Source of the DNA: CANQDT01 sp051878935
GTDB taxonomy: Bacteria; Bacillota; Clostridia; Lachnospirales; Lachnospiraceae
DNA: 59,176 nucleotides
NCBI GenBank assembly: GCA_051878935.1
Contig: JBJELB010000032.1
Coordinates: forward strand, 1-59,176
Direction of reading: 5' to 3'
This document shows, one piece after another, positions 9,276 to 18,402 of the stretch (position 1 is its first letter; each line of letters opens with the position of its first letter). Under the pieces are notes generated by a model, which had not been told where the DNA came from, did no database searches, and saw only the letters and a list, made by a program, of their open reading frames with translations. A program made the position numbers and the translations under genes.

Positions 9276-10280
9276 TCATCGTAAACGATTAAAACGCATC
9301 ATTAATAACTGCATTTTACATAAGAATAAAACTGCGCAACCCTGTTTTCTTTTTAGCAACTGCATCATAAGCCCATATCTTGTATTATGTGTAGCGCTAA
9401 GATCCAGTTCTTCACTCCGAAAGAAGTCATCTTCCGTCCACTGGTGAATCATTTTCCGTTTTTCTCCAGCAGTAAGCTGATTACTTGCAGCCAGAGCCAT
9501 ACACTGATTAATCACCACTTTTATGAAGTTGACGGATGCACACTCCCTAATTTTTTCATCTGTTCCCATGTAGGTAAGCATGTGGTAAAAAATATATCTC
9601 CTCATTGTTACCATATCCGGTAAAAGCTTTTTTGTTAGAGAATTCTCCGTCAGTATACGGTACGAGTATAACATGTCCGGTATTGCACATATCGCGCCAC
9701 ATTGGGACATATATTCCAGATTAAAGCAGAAATCTTCTCCCAAGGTTATATCTGGATGAAAACGCATGGTCATATAATGCCTTCTGTAAAGCTTATTTAC
9801 CGGGGAATGATAGAATCCCCCTTCACGAATTTCGTCTAACTCTTCCAACGCTGACTGCAGAGAATCATAATAAGTAACTCTCTCTACAAAAGCCAGCTCT
9901 TTCTGATTGGGTATGGTCAATATACCACATACTACCAAATTTACATTTCCAGAGTATAATAACAACGTTTCAAGCATATTTTTCTGCATAATGTCATCAC
10001 TGTCCAGAAAAACAATCCATTCTCCAGACGCATGCTCTATGCCAGTATTTCTTGCATTCGAAACACCTCTATTTTCCGTATGAATTGTCTGAATGCGGCA
10101 ATCACGTTCTGCATATTCTTCGCAAATGTTACCACTATCATCCTCTGAACCATCATCCACCAGAATCAACTCCCAGTCGGGAAAGGTTTGCTCCAGAACA
10201 CTGTCAACAGCCTCTTTGAGATATCGTTCTGTATTATATACCGGTATAATTACACTAATTACAACATCTTTCTTTTCCAT
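9276..10280 (-). CDS. Family 2 glycosyltransferase
   Basis: A 334-residue GT-A glycosyltransferase. The start VVISVIIPVYNTERYLKEAV, the nucleotide-binding LILVDDGSEDDSGNI and the DxD-type WIVFLDSDDIM are all canonical. AGGAGG lies 5 bases upstream of the ATG. The C-terminal ~120 residues are helical and basic, as in many capsule transferases, and probably sit on the membrane. It is separated from the FkbH-like gene by 61 bases and from the VanZ-like gene by about 108 bases in which I see no gene or clear signal. Sugar specificity unknown. Confidence 0.88.
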   Translation of the reverse strand: MEKKDVVISVIIPVYNTERYLKEAVDSVLEQTFPDWELILVDDGSEDDSGNICEEYAERDCRIQTIHTENRGVSNARNTGIEHASGEWIVFLDSDDIMQKNMLETLLLYSGNVNLVVCGILTIPNQKELAFVERVTYYDSLQSALEELDEIREGGFYHSPVNKLYRRHYMTMRFHPDITLGEDFCFNLEYMSQCGAICAIPDMLYSYRILTENSLTKKLLPDMVTMRRYIFYHMLTYMGTDEKIRECASVNFIKVVINQCMALAASNQLTAGEKRKMIHQWTEDDFFRSEELDLSATHNTRYGLMMQLLKRKQGCAVLFLCKMQLLMMRFNRLR

Positions 10281-10341
10281 ACTTTCCTCCTGATATTGTC
10301 AAATAATTTTTCATTTTCCAAGGAATTCTAAGTTACATATC

Positions 10342-12195
10342 TCAAAGTTGACGCATATCTCGACAATTATTTTTTTGAGAGAATAATCCAATCGCTGTGT
10401 GTTTGAAATCTCGTAACTTTTGAAGAAATATGGACTTATACAAACTTGCTTTGCTTTTTACCATAACATCCACCTGAGCTGTCGAGGCGAAATAATCAAC
10501 AAGATCCGTAGCAAGATTATAATAGACACGTTTGGAAAAGTGATTGATACTGTCGCCGAAATCAGATTGGCTATGAATGTATTTGTCATATCGAAATAAG
10601 GTAACATTGTTTTTTGATGAGGCCCATTGTTCAATAGCCGCATTCATTTTCTGATGTTCTATATGTCTTTGACTGCGAGCTGGATTGTGATCTTTCTGAC
10701 ACTGTTGCTCTGATCCAAGTAGTAGAATCAGCTTGGTATTTTCCCCGACAAAAGCAAGTATCTTATCCAGATTAGATAGCGTTTTTTTCCAATCGGTATT
10801 CGGGACAGCTACGAAATTTTGCTGAAATTCAGATATATCTTTTTCGGTAAAATCAATCCCACTGGTGAATATTTTTCCGGATAGGAATTTCTCCTCATCT
10901 TTTTTATCCGACAGATCATAACATTTTTCACAAAGAGCGATTTCATATCCCGTCTCGCGGTGGCGATATATTCCAAGATTCCCATCCGTAAGCATGGAAA
11001 TTACTAAAAAATCAACTTTTTTATGTTGCAACACTGTATTGAACATTTTTCTATCAAAAAAGCTGCAACTGCTGAGAATGCGCTCTTGTTCCGGAACAGA
11101 AGCATAAAGTGCGCTGACAATTTGCGATGTATGATTATGTCCTTCTGTTAAAATACCTTTCTCGTTTGTATAAGAAAACTCTGTTTCCAAATGCTCGCAA
11201 CAGTTCAGGAAAGCATACATTTGCGACATATCACATGGCCCTTTGAGTAAAATGTTACCGGTATGCACTTTCGCTTTAGAAGAATTCTCTTTCTCCGTCA
11301 CAGAATCCTGATTAATCCACGGAGGTAAAAAATCCGTTCTCAAAGGAGAAACAACATCCCCAATAACTGTTATATTTGGTGTTCCCAAATACATATATAC
11401 ATACTGCTCAATCTGCATTCCAAGTGTCCTGCATGAAAACACAAAATGTATCATTGTATTCTCTCGTAACGCAAAAAAGCCAACAATACCATAATCTCCG
11501 AATCTGTCTCCTACAGAAACATAACCGCAGGAAACACTACTGTCACAAAACAGGCGTAAAAGCTCCTCGCGGTCAGAGCGCACCTTCGTATAATTCAGCT
11601 GATTTGAGCGAATCACGAGATCATGAATGCGATCAATTTGATTCTCACAGTCATAGAAAATTGATACGGAAATGTTGCAGGACATCAGGAATTCTTCATT
11701 AGAAGCGAACTCCGCTTTGGAATTCTCTTTCTTTTCCAGTAAGTGATACTGATGCAATCTTTTGTGATTTGGATCTTTGGGTTTAACTTTATCAAAAGCT
11801 TCATATAATTCGCCAATGGCATCCGGCAACATTGTCATTATCCCCGGACAAAAGTGTTTTACTTCTTCAAGATTTTGAATATTATCATCAATAAAAAGCA
11901 CATTGACATAACGCAATTTCATTGTATCTATGATGTTCTTTACTCTGTTTCCCTTCGAAGTCCAATCTACGGACGGAAAAACAAAGTAATCCCATAAGCC
12001 ATAGTCTGTCAGTTTTTTCTTTATAACATAGAAATCATTTTTAGAACAAATGGAATGAACAACCCCGGCATCTGTTGAATGCTCTATAAAGAGGACTGTA
12101 GAATCATTCAGCTTAACATCTCCCTCACTGATTGTTCCATCCCACAAGGTATCATCAAGATCCCATATGATTAATTTGATGTTTTGTATATCCAT
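10342..12195 (-). CDS. FkbH-like HAD-IIIC protein with C-terminal SGNH-like region
   Basis: A 617-residue protein. The N-terminal third is an FkbH/HAD-IIIC domain with the DxDxT nucleophile motif as IIWDLDDTLWDG, the SKND motif and FIDDN. The mid part (RSNQLNYTK, VGDRFGDYGIVGFF) also matches FkbH proteins. The C-terminal ~270 residues contain a GPCDMSQ segment and a late HFSKRVYYNLATDL with a His in the place expected of SGNH/GDSL-type esterases. FkbH proteins load glyceryl units from 1,3-bisphosphoglycerate on carrier proteins in polyketide pathways; in capsule loci their role is unproven, possibly making an acyl substituent. The start at 12195 was chosen for GGAGG 5 bases upstream; an in-frame ATG at 12249 lacks a site. 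Confidence 0.75.
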   Translation of the reverse strand: MDIQNIKLIIWDLDDTLWDGTISEGDVKLNDSTVLFIEHSTDAGVVHSICSKNDFYVIKKKLTDYGLWDYFVFPSVDWTSKGNRVKNIIDTMKLRYVNVLFIDDNIQNLEEVKHFCPGIMTMLPDAIGELYEAFDKVKPKDPNHKRLHQYHLLEKKENSKAEFASNEEFLMSCNISVSIFYDCENQIDRIHDLVIRSNQLNYTKVRSDREELLRLFCDSSVSCGYVSVGDRFGDYGIVGFFALRENTMIHFVFSCRTLGMQIEQYVYMYLGTPNITVIGDVVSPLRTDFLPPWINQDSVTEKENSSKAKVHTGNILLKGPCDMSQMYAFLNCCEHLETEFSYTNEKGILTEGHNHTSQIVSALYASVPEQERILSSCSFFDRKMFNTVLQHKKVDFLVISMLTDGNLGIYRHRETGYEIALCEKCYDLSDKKDEEKFLSGKIFTSGIDFTEKDISEFQQNFVAVPNTDWKKTLSNLDKILAFVGENTKLILLLGSEQQCQKDHNPARSQRHIEHQKMNAAIEQWASSKNNVTLFRYDKYIHSQSDFGDSINHFSKRVYYNLATDLVDYFASTAQVDVMVKSKASLYKSIFLQKLRDFKHTAIGLFSQKNNCRDMRQL

Positions 12196-12254
12196 AGTAA
12201 CCTCCAAGTATTTTGACTCTCTTATATCTTCAACAAATATACTAAACATATATA

Positions 12255-13586
12255 CTATTCATCCGTTTGGTTATAGCTGTAATGGCAAAATTCAGACAGT
12301 AAAACCAATATAGCTAAATAAAACCACAAATTATCATATGTCAGTATATTTATGGCAAACATACGAATCATAAGCAAGATAATTGGAATCCATAATACCC
12401 TTTTCGTAATGATCCTTCCCATGCTCACTTTTATCGAGGTCAACAGAATCATAGAACCGATAAATCCCAAATTGTACAAGCACTGCAAGTATGTATTATG
12501 CATTCCTTTGCCCAGTGACTCTAAAAGTGTATTCAGTCCATTTCCGAAAAACAATATTTTGAAGTCTTTGAACATCGTTTCAAGATAAACTGTCCAAATA
12601 TGAGAACGTCCGGTTGTGATGCTGGCCATTGTTCCTGAACTATCTTTCATAAATCTCAAAAAATAAGCATTGATATAATCATAGGCAAAACAATATACTA
12701 CAACAGCACCTATTAATACGATAAAGACGAATTTGACAACCTTACCCCCACCTTGTTTGATTGATAAGACAAACCAGCATACAATCAGAAACACCCATAC
12801 AAAGAGAAAGGATTTACTTACTGACATCAAGCCAAACACTGATAATACAATCATGAATACCGTATGTATTTTTTGTGGTTTACTATTGTACATAAGGATA
12901 ATAATTGCAGATAATGCAATGATGATATCGAGCGTATAATAATTAGGATTTCCCTGTAAACCGGAAAAACGTTTGGCGTAATTGTTTTCACCAAGTTTAA
13001 GCATTGCATCAGTAACAAAAATGTTTATAATGGGTAATGATTTCTTGAATAATGCTAATGTCGACGATAAACAAATTCCTAGTGAGAATGATGCAACTAC
13101 GGAATCAGCATCAATCCCATCGTTTCTGATATAGTAAAGCATAAGCATCCCTGCAATCATTGTTAGAATTGTCGTCATTTCTTTAAATCCGAAAAATATA
13201 AAATTATAGAGAAAAAACGCCCAAACACACATCATCAAGTTTCCATCAATCTCAAGATTTTCAACTACCATTCGTAATACTACGATAAAAAACAAAATGG
13301 TAAAAAAACTTATAGAATCTACATTTAATTTGAGTATTGATGAAAACGGAAGAAGAAAAAACAAAAGCGAAATGCAGTGTCTGGTACTGCTCATTACAAA
13401 CACATAGAGGCTAATACATACAAATACAAAAAGGAATTTATCATATACAGCACGCCCCAGGATCAATGCAAAAAACAGCACACACATCCATCCGACATAC
13501 TTCGGATTGTAAATATGCTCCTCATTGAAATTGTTGATTCCTGCATTTGTAATATCCGTTTCCACTAAAGATTCTCCTTGTACCAC
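12255..13586 (-). CDS. Wzy-like O-antigen/polysaccharide polymerase
   Basis: A 443-residue polytopic membrane protein with about 11-12 hydrophobic segments. The long outside loop holds the Wzy/WaaL-type pattern: TTGRSHIWTVYLETM, a GNGLN turn and then MHNTYLQCLYNLGFIG, with the Arg, Trp and His-Asn expected for O-antigen polymerase family members. It would join flipped repeat units on the outer face, with chain length set by the Wzz-kinase fusion at 24082-25647. The N-terminus overlaps the upstream epimerase gene by 22 bases, so translation is probably coupled. Base composition here is more A+T-rich than in the sugar-nucleotide genes, which is usual for polymerase genes. Confidence 0.82.
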   Translation of the reverse strand: MVQGESLVETDITNAGINNFNEEHIYNPKYVGWMCVLFFALILGRAVYDKFLFVFVCISLYVFVMSSTRHCISLLFFLLPFSSILKLNVDSISFFTILFFIVVLRMVVENLEIDGNLMMCVWAFFLYNFIFFGFKEMTTILTMIAGMLMLYYIRNDGIDADSVVASFSLGICLSSTLALFKKSLPIINIFVTDAMLKLGENNYAKRFSGLQGNPNYYTLDIIIALSAIIILMYNSKPQKIHTVFMIVLSVFGLMSVSKSFLFVWVFLIVCWFVLSIKQGGGKVVKFVFIVLIGAVVVYCFAYDYINAYFLRFMKDSSGTMASITTGRSHIWTVYLETMFKDFKILFFGNGLNTLLESLGKGMHNTYLQCLYNLGFIGSMILLTSIKVSMGRIITKRVLWIPIILLMIRMFAINILTYDNLWFYLAILVLLSEFCHYSYNQTDE

Positions 13587-14542
13587 TCGATTGCCTCATT
13601 TAACCCAGAAGCAAAATCATATTCCGGATCATAACCGAGCAATCGTTTTGCTTTTGAAATATCAGCGTTACTATGCTTAATGTCACCTTTTCTGTCTGGT
13701 CCGAAATTCGGCTCAACATCTTTGCCAAGAGCTTTTGTCAAAGAATAATAAATATCAATCAAAAACTCTCGTCCCCCATACGCAATATTAAACGCTTCAC
13801 CAGCCGCTTCGTGAGGAGCAAGACAAGCCTTGAGATTTGCTTCAATAGCATTGTCGATATAGGTAAAATCACGGCTCTGCTTTCCGTCACCGTTAATCGT
13901 AGGCTGTTCATTGTTCATGAGCATCTTAATAAATTTCGGAATCACTGCCGCATAAACCCCGTCCGGATCTTGCCTGCGGCCAAAGACATTGAAATACCGA
14001 AGTCCATACGTATCAAGTCCATAATGCATTGTGTACTGCTTTGCCCATTCTTCATCGCATCGTTTTGTTAAGGCATAGGGCGAGAGCAAATTACCTTCTC
14101 TGCCCTCTATTTTCGGAAGATTGGGTTCATCGCCATAGACTGACGAGCTTGAAGCGTATACAAACTTCTTAACCCCATTCTGTCTGGCAGCTTCCATCAT
14201 ATTTAAGGTGCCTTGAATATTGTTGGCACAATAAAACAACGGCATTTCAATCGAGCGCGGCACGCTTCCCCAAGCTGCCTGATGCAGTACAAAATCAATA
14301 CCATCCGTAGCTTTAAGGCAAACATCAATGTCTTTTATATCACCCTTCATAAACTCATAATCCGGATTGGACAAAAACATATCTACATTTGCTTGTTTCC
14401 CTGTAGACATGTCATCCAAGCATCGAACCCTGTAACCGAGCTTTAGTATGGCTTCACAAAGGTTTGAACCAATAAAACCTGCTCCTCCTGTTACAAGAAA
14501 TCTTGAGTTTTTAGGAAAAACTAAATCTTTATATCCCATCAT
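13565..14542 (-). CDS. UDP-N-acetylglucosamine(uronate) 4-epimerase, TviC/WbpP-like
   Basis: SDR-family epimerase of about 325 residues. It has VTGGAGFIGSN at the NAD site, the subfamily mark HQAAWGSVPRSI, SSSSVYGD and the catalytic YALTK. The QAAxGSVPRS stretch and RYFNVFGRRQDPDG are typical of the WbpP/TviC branch, which interconverts UDP-GlcNAc and UDP-GalNAc or their uronates. Paired with the TviB-like dehydrogenase directly upstream, it should give UDP-N-acetylgalactosaminuronic acid. Three ATGs follow one another after a GGAG, so the exact start (14545, 14542 or 14539) is uncertain; the middle one is given. Confidence 0.87.
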   Translation of the reverse strand: MMGYKDLVFPKNSRFLVTGGAGFIGSNLCEAILKLGYRVRCLDDMSTGKQANVDMFLSNPDYEFMKGDIKDIDVCLKATDGIDFVLHQAAWGSVPRSIEMPLFYCANNIQGTLNMMEAARQNGVKKFVYASSSSVYGDEPNLPKIEGREGNLLSPYALTKRCDEEWAKQYTMHYGLDTYGLRYFNVFGRRQDPDGVYAAVIPKFIKMLMNNEQPTINGDGKQSRDFTYIDNAIEANLKACLAPHEAAGEAFNIAYGGREFLIDIYYSLTKALGKDVEPNFGPDRKGDIKHSNADISKAKRLLGYDPEYDFASGLNEAIEWYKENL

Positions 14543-15855
14543 CATAATCTCCAATACAAATAGTCTGCAATTTCATATTCTTCTCTGTTAAGAATTCCTT
14601 TGATATCGAGCAATACCTTTTTACCTTCGCCAAAAAATTCGTCCATTTCAGACACTGTAAATGTTGAAAATTCGTTATGTGCAACGGCAAGAACAACGGC
14701 ATCCATATTCTCAATACTTGCCATATCGACGAATTCCACTCCATAAAGCTGCTTTGCTTCTGCTGCATCTGCTATTGGATCGGCAATTTGCGGCTCTATA
14801 CCATATTCACGAAGTTCTCTGACTACATCGAATATCTTGCTGTTACGGGTATCGGGACAGTTTTCCTTAAATGTGAAACCGAGAATCGCAACCTTGGCAT
14901 TTCTAACCGGCTTGTCAGCCTTGATCAGATTCTTAACGACATTCTCCGCTACATATTTACCCATATCATCATTGATTCGGCGTCCGGCAAGAATCACCTG
15001 ACTGTGATAGCCGAGCATTTCAGCTTTATATGTAAGATAATACGGGTCGACACCGATACAATGTCCGCCGACCAGTCCCGGATAGAAATTAAGGAAATTC
15101 CACTTTGTGCCTGCGGCTTCAAGAACAGATTTTGTATCTATCCCAATCTTATTGAAGATAATCGATAGTTCATTCATAAAAGCGATGTTAATGTCACGCT
15201 GGCTGTTTTCGATGACCTTGGCCGCTTCTGCTACTTTGATGCAAGGAGCTCTGTGAACTCCTGCTTCTACTACAAGCTCATATACCTTTGCAATCACATC
15301 GAGAGATTCTTCATCCATACCGGAAACGATTTTCGTAATCGTTTCGAGACGATGAACCTTATCACCGGGATTAATGCGTTCCGGCGAATATCCAACTTTG
15401 AAATCCACACCGCATTTAAGACCGGATTCCTTTTCAAGTATCGGCGCACAAATCTCCTCCGTAACACCAGGATATACCGTAGATTCATATACTACTATGC
15501 TCCCCTTTGTCAGATTACGTCCAAGAATACGACTTGCACCTTCAAGCGGTGTTAAATCGGGCGTATGGTCATCATATACCGGTGTGGGAACAGCTACGAT
15601 ATGGAATTTTGCATGACGAAGTGCCGTTTCATCAGAAGTGAATTTAACCGAGCAGTTCTTAATTGCTTCATCTCCAACCTCATTTGTAGGATCGACACCG
15701 GATTTATAAAGCTCGATTTTCTTATCATTTAAATCATAGCCAATGACGTCTGCTTCTTTTGAAAAGGCAACTGCTATCGGCATGCCAACATAACCAAGAC
15801 CAACAAGCGGTATTCTTTCTTCTCCTGCTACGATTTTTTCATACAGATGATTCAT
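14542..15855 (-). CDS. UDP-N-acetyl-hexosamine 6-dehydrogenase, TviB/WbpO-like
   Basis: Nucleotide-sugar dehydrogenase of 437 residues that oxidises C6 of a UDP-HexNAc to the carboxylate with two NAD. It shows LVGLGYVGMPIAVAF at the dinucleotide site, VYESTVYPGVTEE (the Thr/Ser-Tyr-Pro pattern of the UDP-HexNAc branch rather than UDP-glucose), the catalytic cysteine in GGHCIGVDPYY, and GFTFKENCPDTRNSK near the C-terminus. The start at 15855 is set by GGAGGG 7-8 bases upstream. A second dehydrogenase of the UDP-glucose type is encoded at 22844-24070, so the locus likely makes two different uronic acids. Confidence 0.9.
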   Translation of the reverse strand: MNHLYEKIVAGEERIPLVGLGYVGMPIAVAFSKEADVIGYDLNDKKIELYKSGVDPTNEVGDEAIKNCSVKFTSDETALRHAKFHIVAVPTPVYDDHTPDLTPLEGASRILGRNLTKGSIVVYESTVYPGVTEEICAPILEKESGLKCGVDFKVGYSPERINPGDKVHRLETITKIVSGMDEESLDVIAKVYELVVEAGVHRAPCIKVAEAAKVIENSQRDINIAFMNELSIIFNKIGIDTKSVLEAAGTKWNFLNFYPGLVGGHCIGVDPYYLTYKAEMLGYHSQVILAGRRINDDMGKYVAENVVKNLIKADKPVRNAKVAILGFTFKENCPDTRNSKIFDVVRELREYGIEPQIADPIADAAEAKQLYGVEFVDMASIENMDAVVLAVAHNEFSTFTVSEMDEFFGEGKKVLLDIKGILNREEYEIADYLYWRL

Positions 15856-16321
15856 TGTTTTTCCCTCCATTATTGACAAGCTCAGTTGCTCTCGTCAAGT
15901 GTTTTGATGAATTATTTTCACTTATAATTTTTGCAGGGATACCTCCAACCGTAACACAAGCAGGAACATCTTTGGTAACAACGGCATTTGCACCAATATT
16001 TACACCTGAATGAATTCTACAGTTACATCCAATACGAGCATCCGATGAAATAACTATCATACCGTAATGAACAATTGCAAGCCCAGGACCAATGATATTA
16101 TATGGAATCGAAAAACCTAATTTAATAGACATCCTGTGATATTGATAACGATAATACCACTTGAGTATTCCGTTGGTTTTACTGTAATAATCCAGTTTTC
16201 TCATACAAATCTGAAATTTCCATATCTCATCACCGAACCGACTCGGTTTAGAAGCGGTTTTGCCGAGAGCCACTTTATCACATTTAAGGTAATATGAAAG
16301 TTCATTTTTTGTGTTAATCAT
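15839..16321 (-). CDS. CysE-like acetyltransferase with shortened hexapeptide helix
   Basis: A 160-residue left-handed beta-helix acetyltransferase of the serine acetyltransferase type, common in capsule loci where it O-acetylates sugars. The N-terminal helical part ends in YNIIGPGLAIVHYGMIVI, where the active-site His lies (VHYG). The next part reads CRIHSGVNIGANAVVTKDVP: relatives have about 25-30 more residues between HSGVNIG and NAVV, so one or more beta-helix turns seem to be missing. This may be a family variant or an inactivating in-frame deletion. The start at 16321 overlaps the upstream glycosyltransferase by 8 bases and has GGCGGA 8 bases upstream. Confidence 0.8.
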   Translation of the reverse strand: MINTKNELSYYLKCDKVALGKTASKPSRFGDEIWKFQICMRKLDYYSKTNGILKWYYRYQYHRMSIKLGFSIPYNIIGPGLAIVHYGMIVISSDARIGCNCRIHSGVNIGANAVVTKDVPACVTVGGIPAKIISENNSSKHLTRATELVNNGGKNNESSV

Positions 16322-17492
16322 TTCGTTTATTCCGCCTTTCCATAAGCTCATTAAAAATCAAATTCAGTTGCTTTCTGGTAGCTTCTTCAGAAAAATCTCC
16401 AGCCCTTTGCCGTGATTTGCATGCATATCGTGTTAGCTTGTCCTTATCTGATAACAGTGCAACAATCGCTTCACTAAGTTGATATATTGCATTATCATTA
16501 TTCTCTTCGGTAATTCGTGGCGTAATAATTCCAAAATCGCATTCTTGATACCGATCGGTTATTGCTTCATAATCCTGATCGTTTCTTAATATCTCTGCCG
16601 GGCCGGAATAGCAATTGTCAGCGATTACCGGAAGTCCTAATGCCATAGCCTCCGCAAGAACATTGGGGAAGCCTTCGCTCAAAGAGGATAAAACAAAACA
16701 ATTACATTTAGCCATATATTTATATGGATTCTGTTGAAATCCGGTAAAGAATACATGTTCCTCAATTTCAAATTGTTTGATTATTTCCAAATATCTTTGC
16801 TTATAATCACCGTCCCCTACCAAAACAAGACCAAGTTTGTCATCTTTCTTTCTTGCTTGAGCAAAGGATTCAATCAGGTACTCAAATCCTTTTTCTTTGC
16901 AAAATCGGCCAACCGAGACAATCGTTTGCTTATGATTATGTATAAACGCGTGAAATGCTGTTTCCACATTTTCTTTCGACTGGGTTATGATTTCATTCAT
17001 ATCAATGATATTATACACAGTATAAACTCTATCTTGATGTTCCGGATAATGAGAAACGTAATAATCACGCAAAAACTGTGAATTGCATATTAACGCATCT
17101 GCCTTTTTCAGACATTGATTAAATCTTGTTGTACAATTAGAAAGAACAGAAAAATCACGTGAAGAAATGATTCGTATTTGCTCTTTATGATTCAGCTTAC
17201 TTATAGGATTATTGATAGAGATAAATTCAAATAATATATCAATCTCTTTCTCCTTTATTAAGCGATTATATTGGTATATTCTGGCGATATTGTTCTTGAT
17301 TTTCGTAAGGAAGCTATTGTTTGCAGGTAATTTGAAATCAATCAGGCAACCACTATATGTATATTCTATTTGTCTTCCGTCATATAAAGCCAGATAAACA
17401 TCATGTTCCTTGTGCAAAGCCTTGGAAACATTTGCAGCGCTGCGCTCAGTTCCACCTATACAAAGACTTTCTTTTAATAGACATATTTTCAT
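16314..17492 (-). CDS. Family 4 glycosyltransferase (GT-B fold)
   Basis: A 392-residue GT-B retaining glycosyltransferase. The N-terminus contains the GGTERSAANV loop; the C-terminal half has IVSVGRFCKEKGFEYLIES, VLVGDGDY and the donor-binding EGFPNVLAEAMALGLPV with the E-x7-E pair. RISSRDFSVL and the overall look match CapM/Pel-like transferases of capsule clusters. It overlaps the upstream deacetylase-like gene by 4 bases (ATGA). Donor sugar unknown. Confidence 0.88.
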   Translation of the reverse strand: MKICLLKESLCIGGTERSAANVSKALHKEHDVYLALYDGRQIEYTYSGCLIDFKLPANNSFLTKIKNNIARIYQYNRLIKEKEIDILFEFISINNPISKLNHKEQIRIISSRDFSVLSNCTTRFNQCLKKADALICNSQFLRDYYVSHYPEHQDRVYTVYNIIDMNEIITQSKENVETAFHAFIHNHKQTIVSVGRFCKEKGFEYLIESFAQARKKDDKLGLVLVGDGDYKQRYLEIIKQFEIEEHVFFTGFQQNPYKYMAKCNCFVLSSLSEGFPNVLAEAMALGLPVIADNCYSGPAEILRNDQDYEAITDRYQECDFGIITPRITEENNDNAIYQLSEAIVALLSDKDKLTRYACKSRQRAGDFSEEATRKQLNLIFNELMERRNKRND

Positions 17493-18352
17493 ATACTCTT
17501 ACCCACGGCTTCAAATCCAACAATATCAATATTATTTTTTTTAGCAATATTCAATACTTCCGGAGAAGAAAAACACTCATATTCTTTCACTCTTAATTCT
17601 GTAATTTCACCATAATACTTATTATTCCCATCCTTAGAAGGATGAATTGCCACTTCGGCAATCTGTTTCTTTCCCCAAACAATATGAGCAAAAAGATATT
17701 CCAGATTTAGCTTATCATCTTCATTCATTCGAACAAGCAGACCATCCGGAGCATAGACACCTTTCTGCGTTGACGAATGTTGCCATAAATTTAGCATCAT
17801 CTGTTTCATAGGATTTGTTATTTTCCATTGCAATGATTTATCGCTCTTACCGGTAGATGCAGGAATAAAAATTCTTTGATGAGAACGCATCTTAGCAATT
17901 CCGAAATTCAATGATTGATCGGTAAATAATTGATATAGTCGCGGATATACATGAACATTTTCATGTGTATTCCAATAGTCAGGAGTTCCAAAAATCTCTA
18001 CACCCCTCTCCCATTGTGCTTTCATTTCACAAATAATTTCATTAAAATTATAAGTCTTATCCCTGCACTTTTCTCTGATACGAGGATATGAAAGAAATTC
18101 ACCATCTTTATTCACCAATGACCTGACTTTATCAATAGGTGAAATCGGAGAACCCACTGTAAAATTATAATGAAGCCCCACTGAAACATATGGGTGCTTT
18201 TTCTTTAACACTGAGGCTTCATTGGCTGCTGCCATGTTTGTCATAACATTCGTTGACAGGACAACTCTCGCATCAATGCACGCATCTATTGCACGATTTA
18301 CGCTATCGCACATGCCATAATCATCAGCCGTTATAATCAACTTTTTCTGCAT
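17489..18352 (-). CDS. YdjC/ChbG-like carbohydrate deacetylase
   Basis: A 287-residue member of the YdjC family, metal-dependent enzymes that remove N-acetyl groups from short sugars such as chitobiose. The metal site is visible: Asp in ITADDYG near the N-terminus, His in VGLHYNF, and the THENVHVYP segment. In a polysaccharide operon it may de-N-acetylate a lipid-linked or finished glycan on the cytoplasmic side; no signal peptide is seen. The start at 18352 gives the usual YdjC N-terminus (MQKKLIITADDYG); a longer frame beginning at 18406 overlaps the upstream gene by ATGA and is the alternative. Confidence 0.82.
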   Translation of the reverse strand: MQKKLIITADDYGMCDSVNRAIDACIDARVVLSTNVMTNMAAANEASVLKKKHPYVSVGLHYNFTVGSPISPIDKVRSLVNKDGEFLSYPRIREKCRDKTYNFNEIICEMKAQWERGVEIFGTPDYWNTHENVHVYPRLYQLFTDQSLNFGIAKMRSHQRIFIPASTGKSDKSLQWKITNPMKQMMLNLWQHSSTQKGVYAPDGLLVRMNEDDKLNLEYLFAHIVWGKKQIAEVAIHPSKDGNNKYYGEITELRVKEYECFSSPEVLNIAKKNNIDIVGFEAVGKSI

Positions 18353-18402
18353 TATAACACCATCCCTTTTATCATAGAGAACCTTTCCTTCACGCAAATT
18401 TC

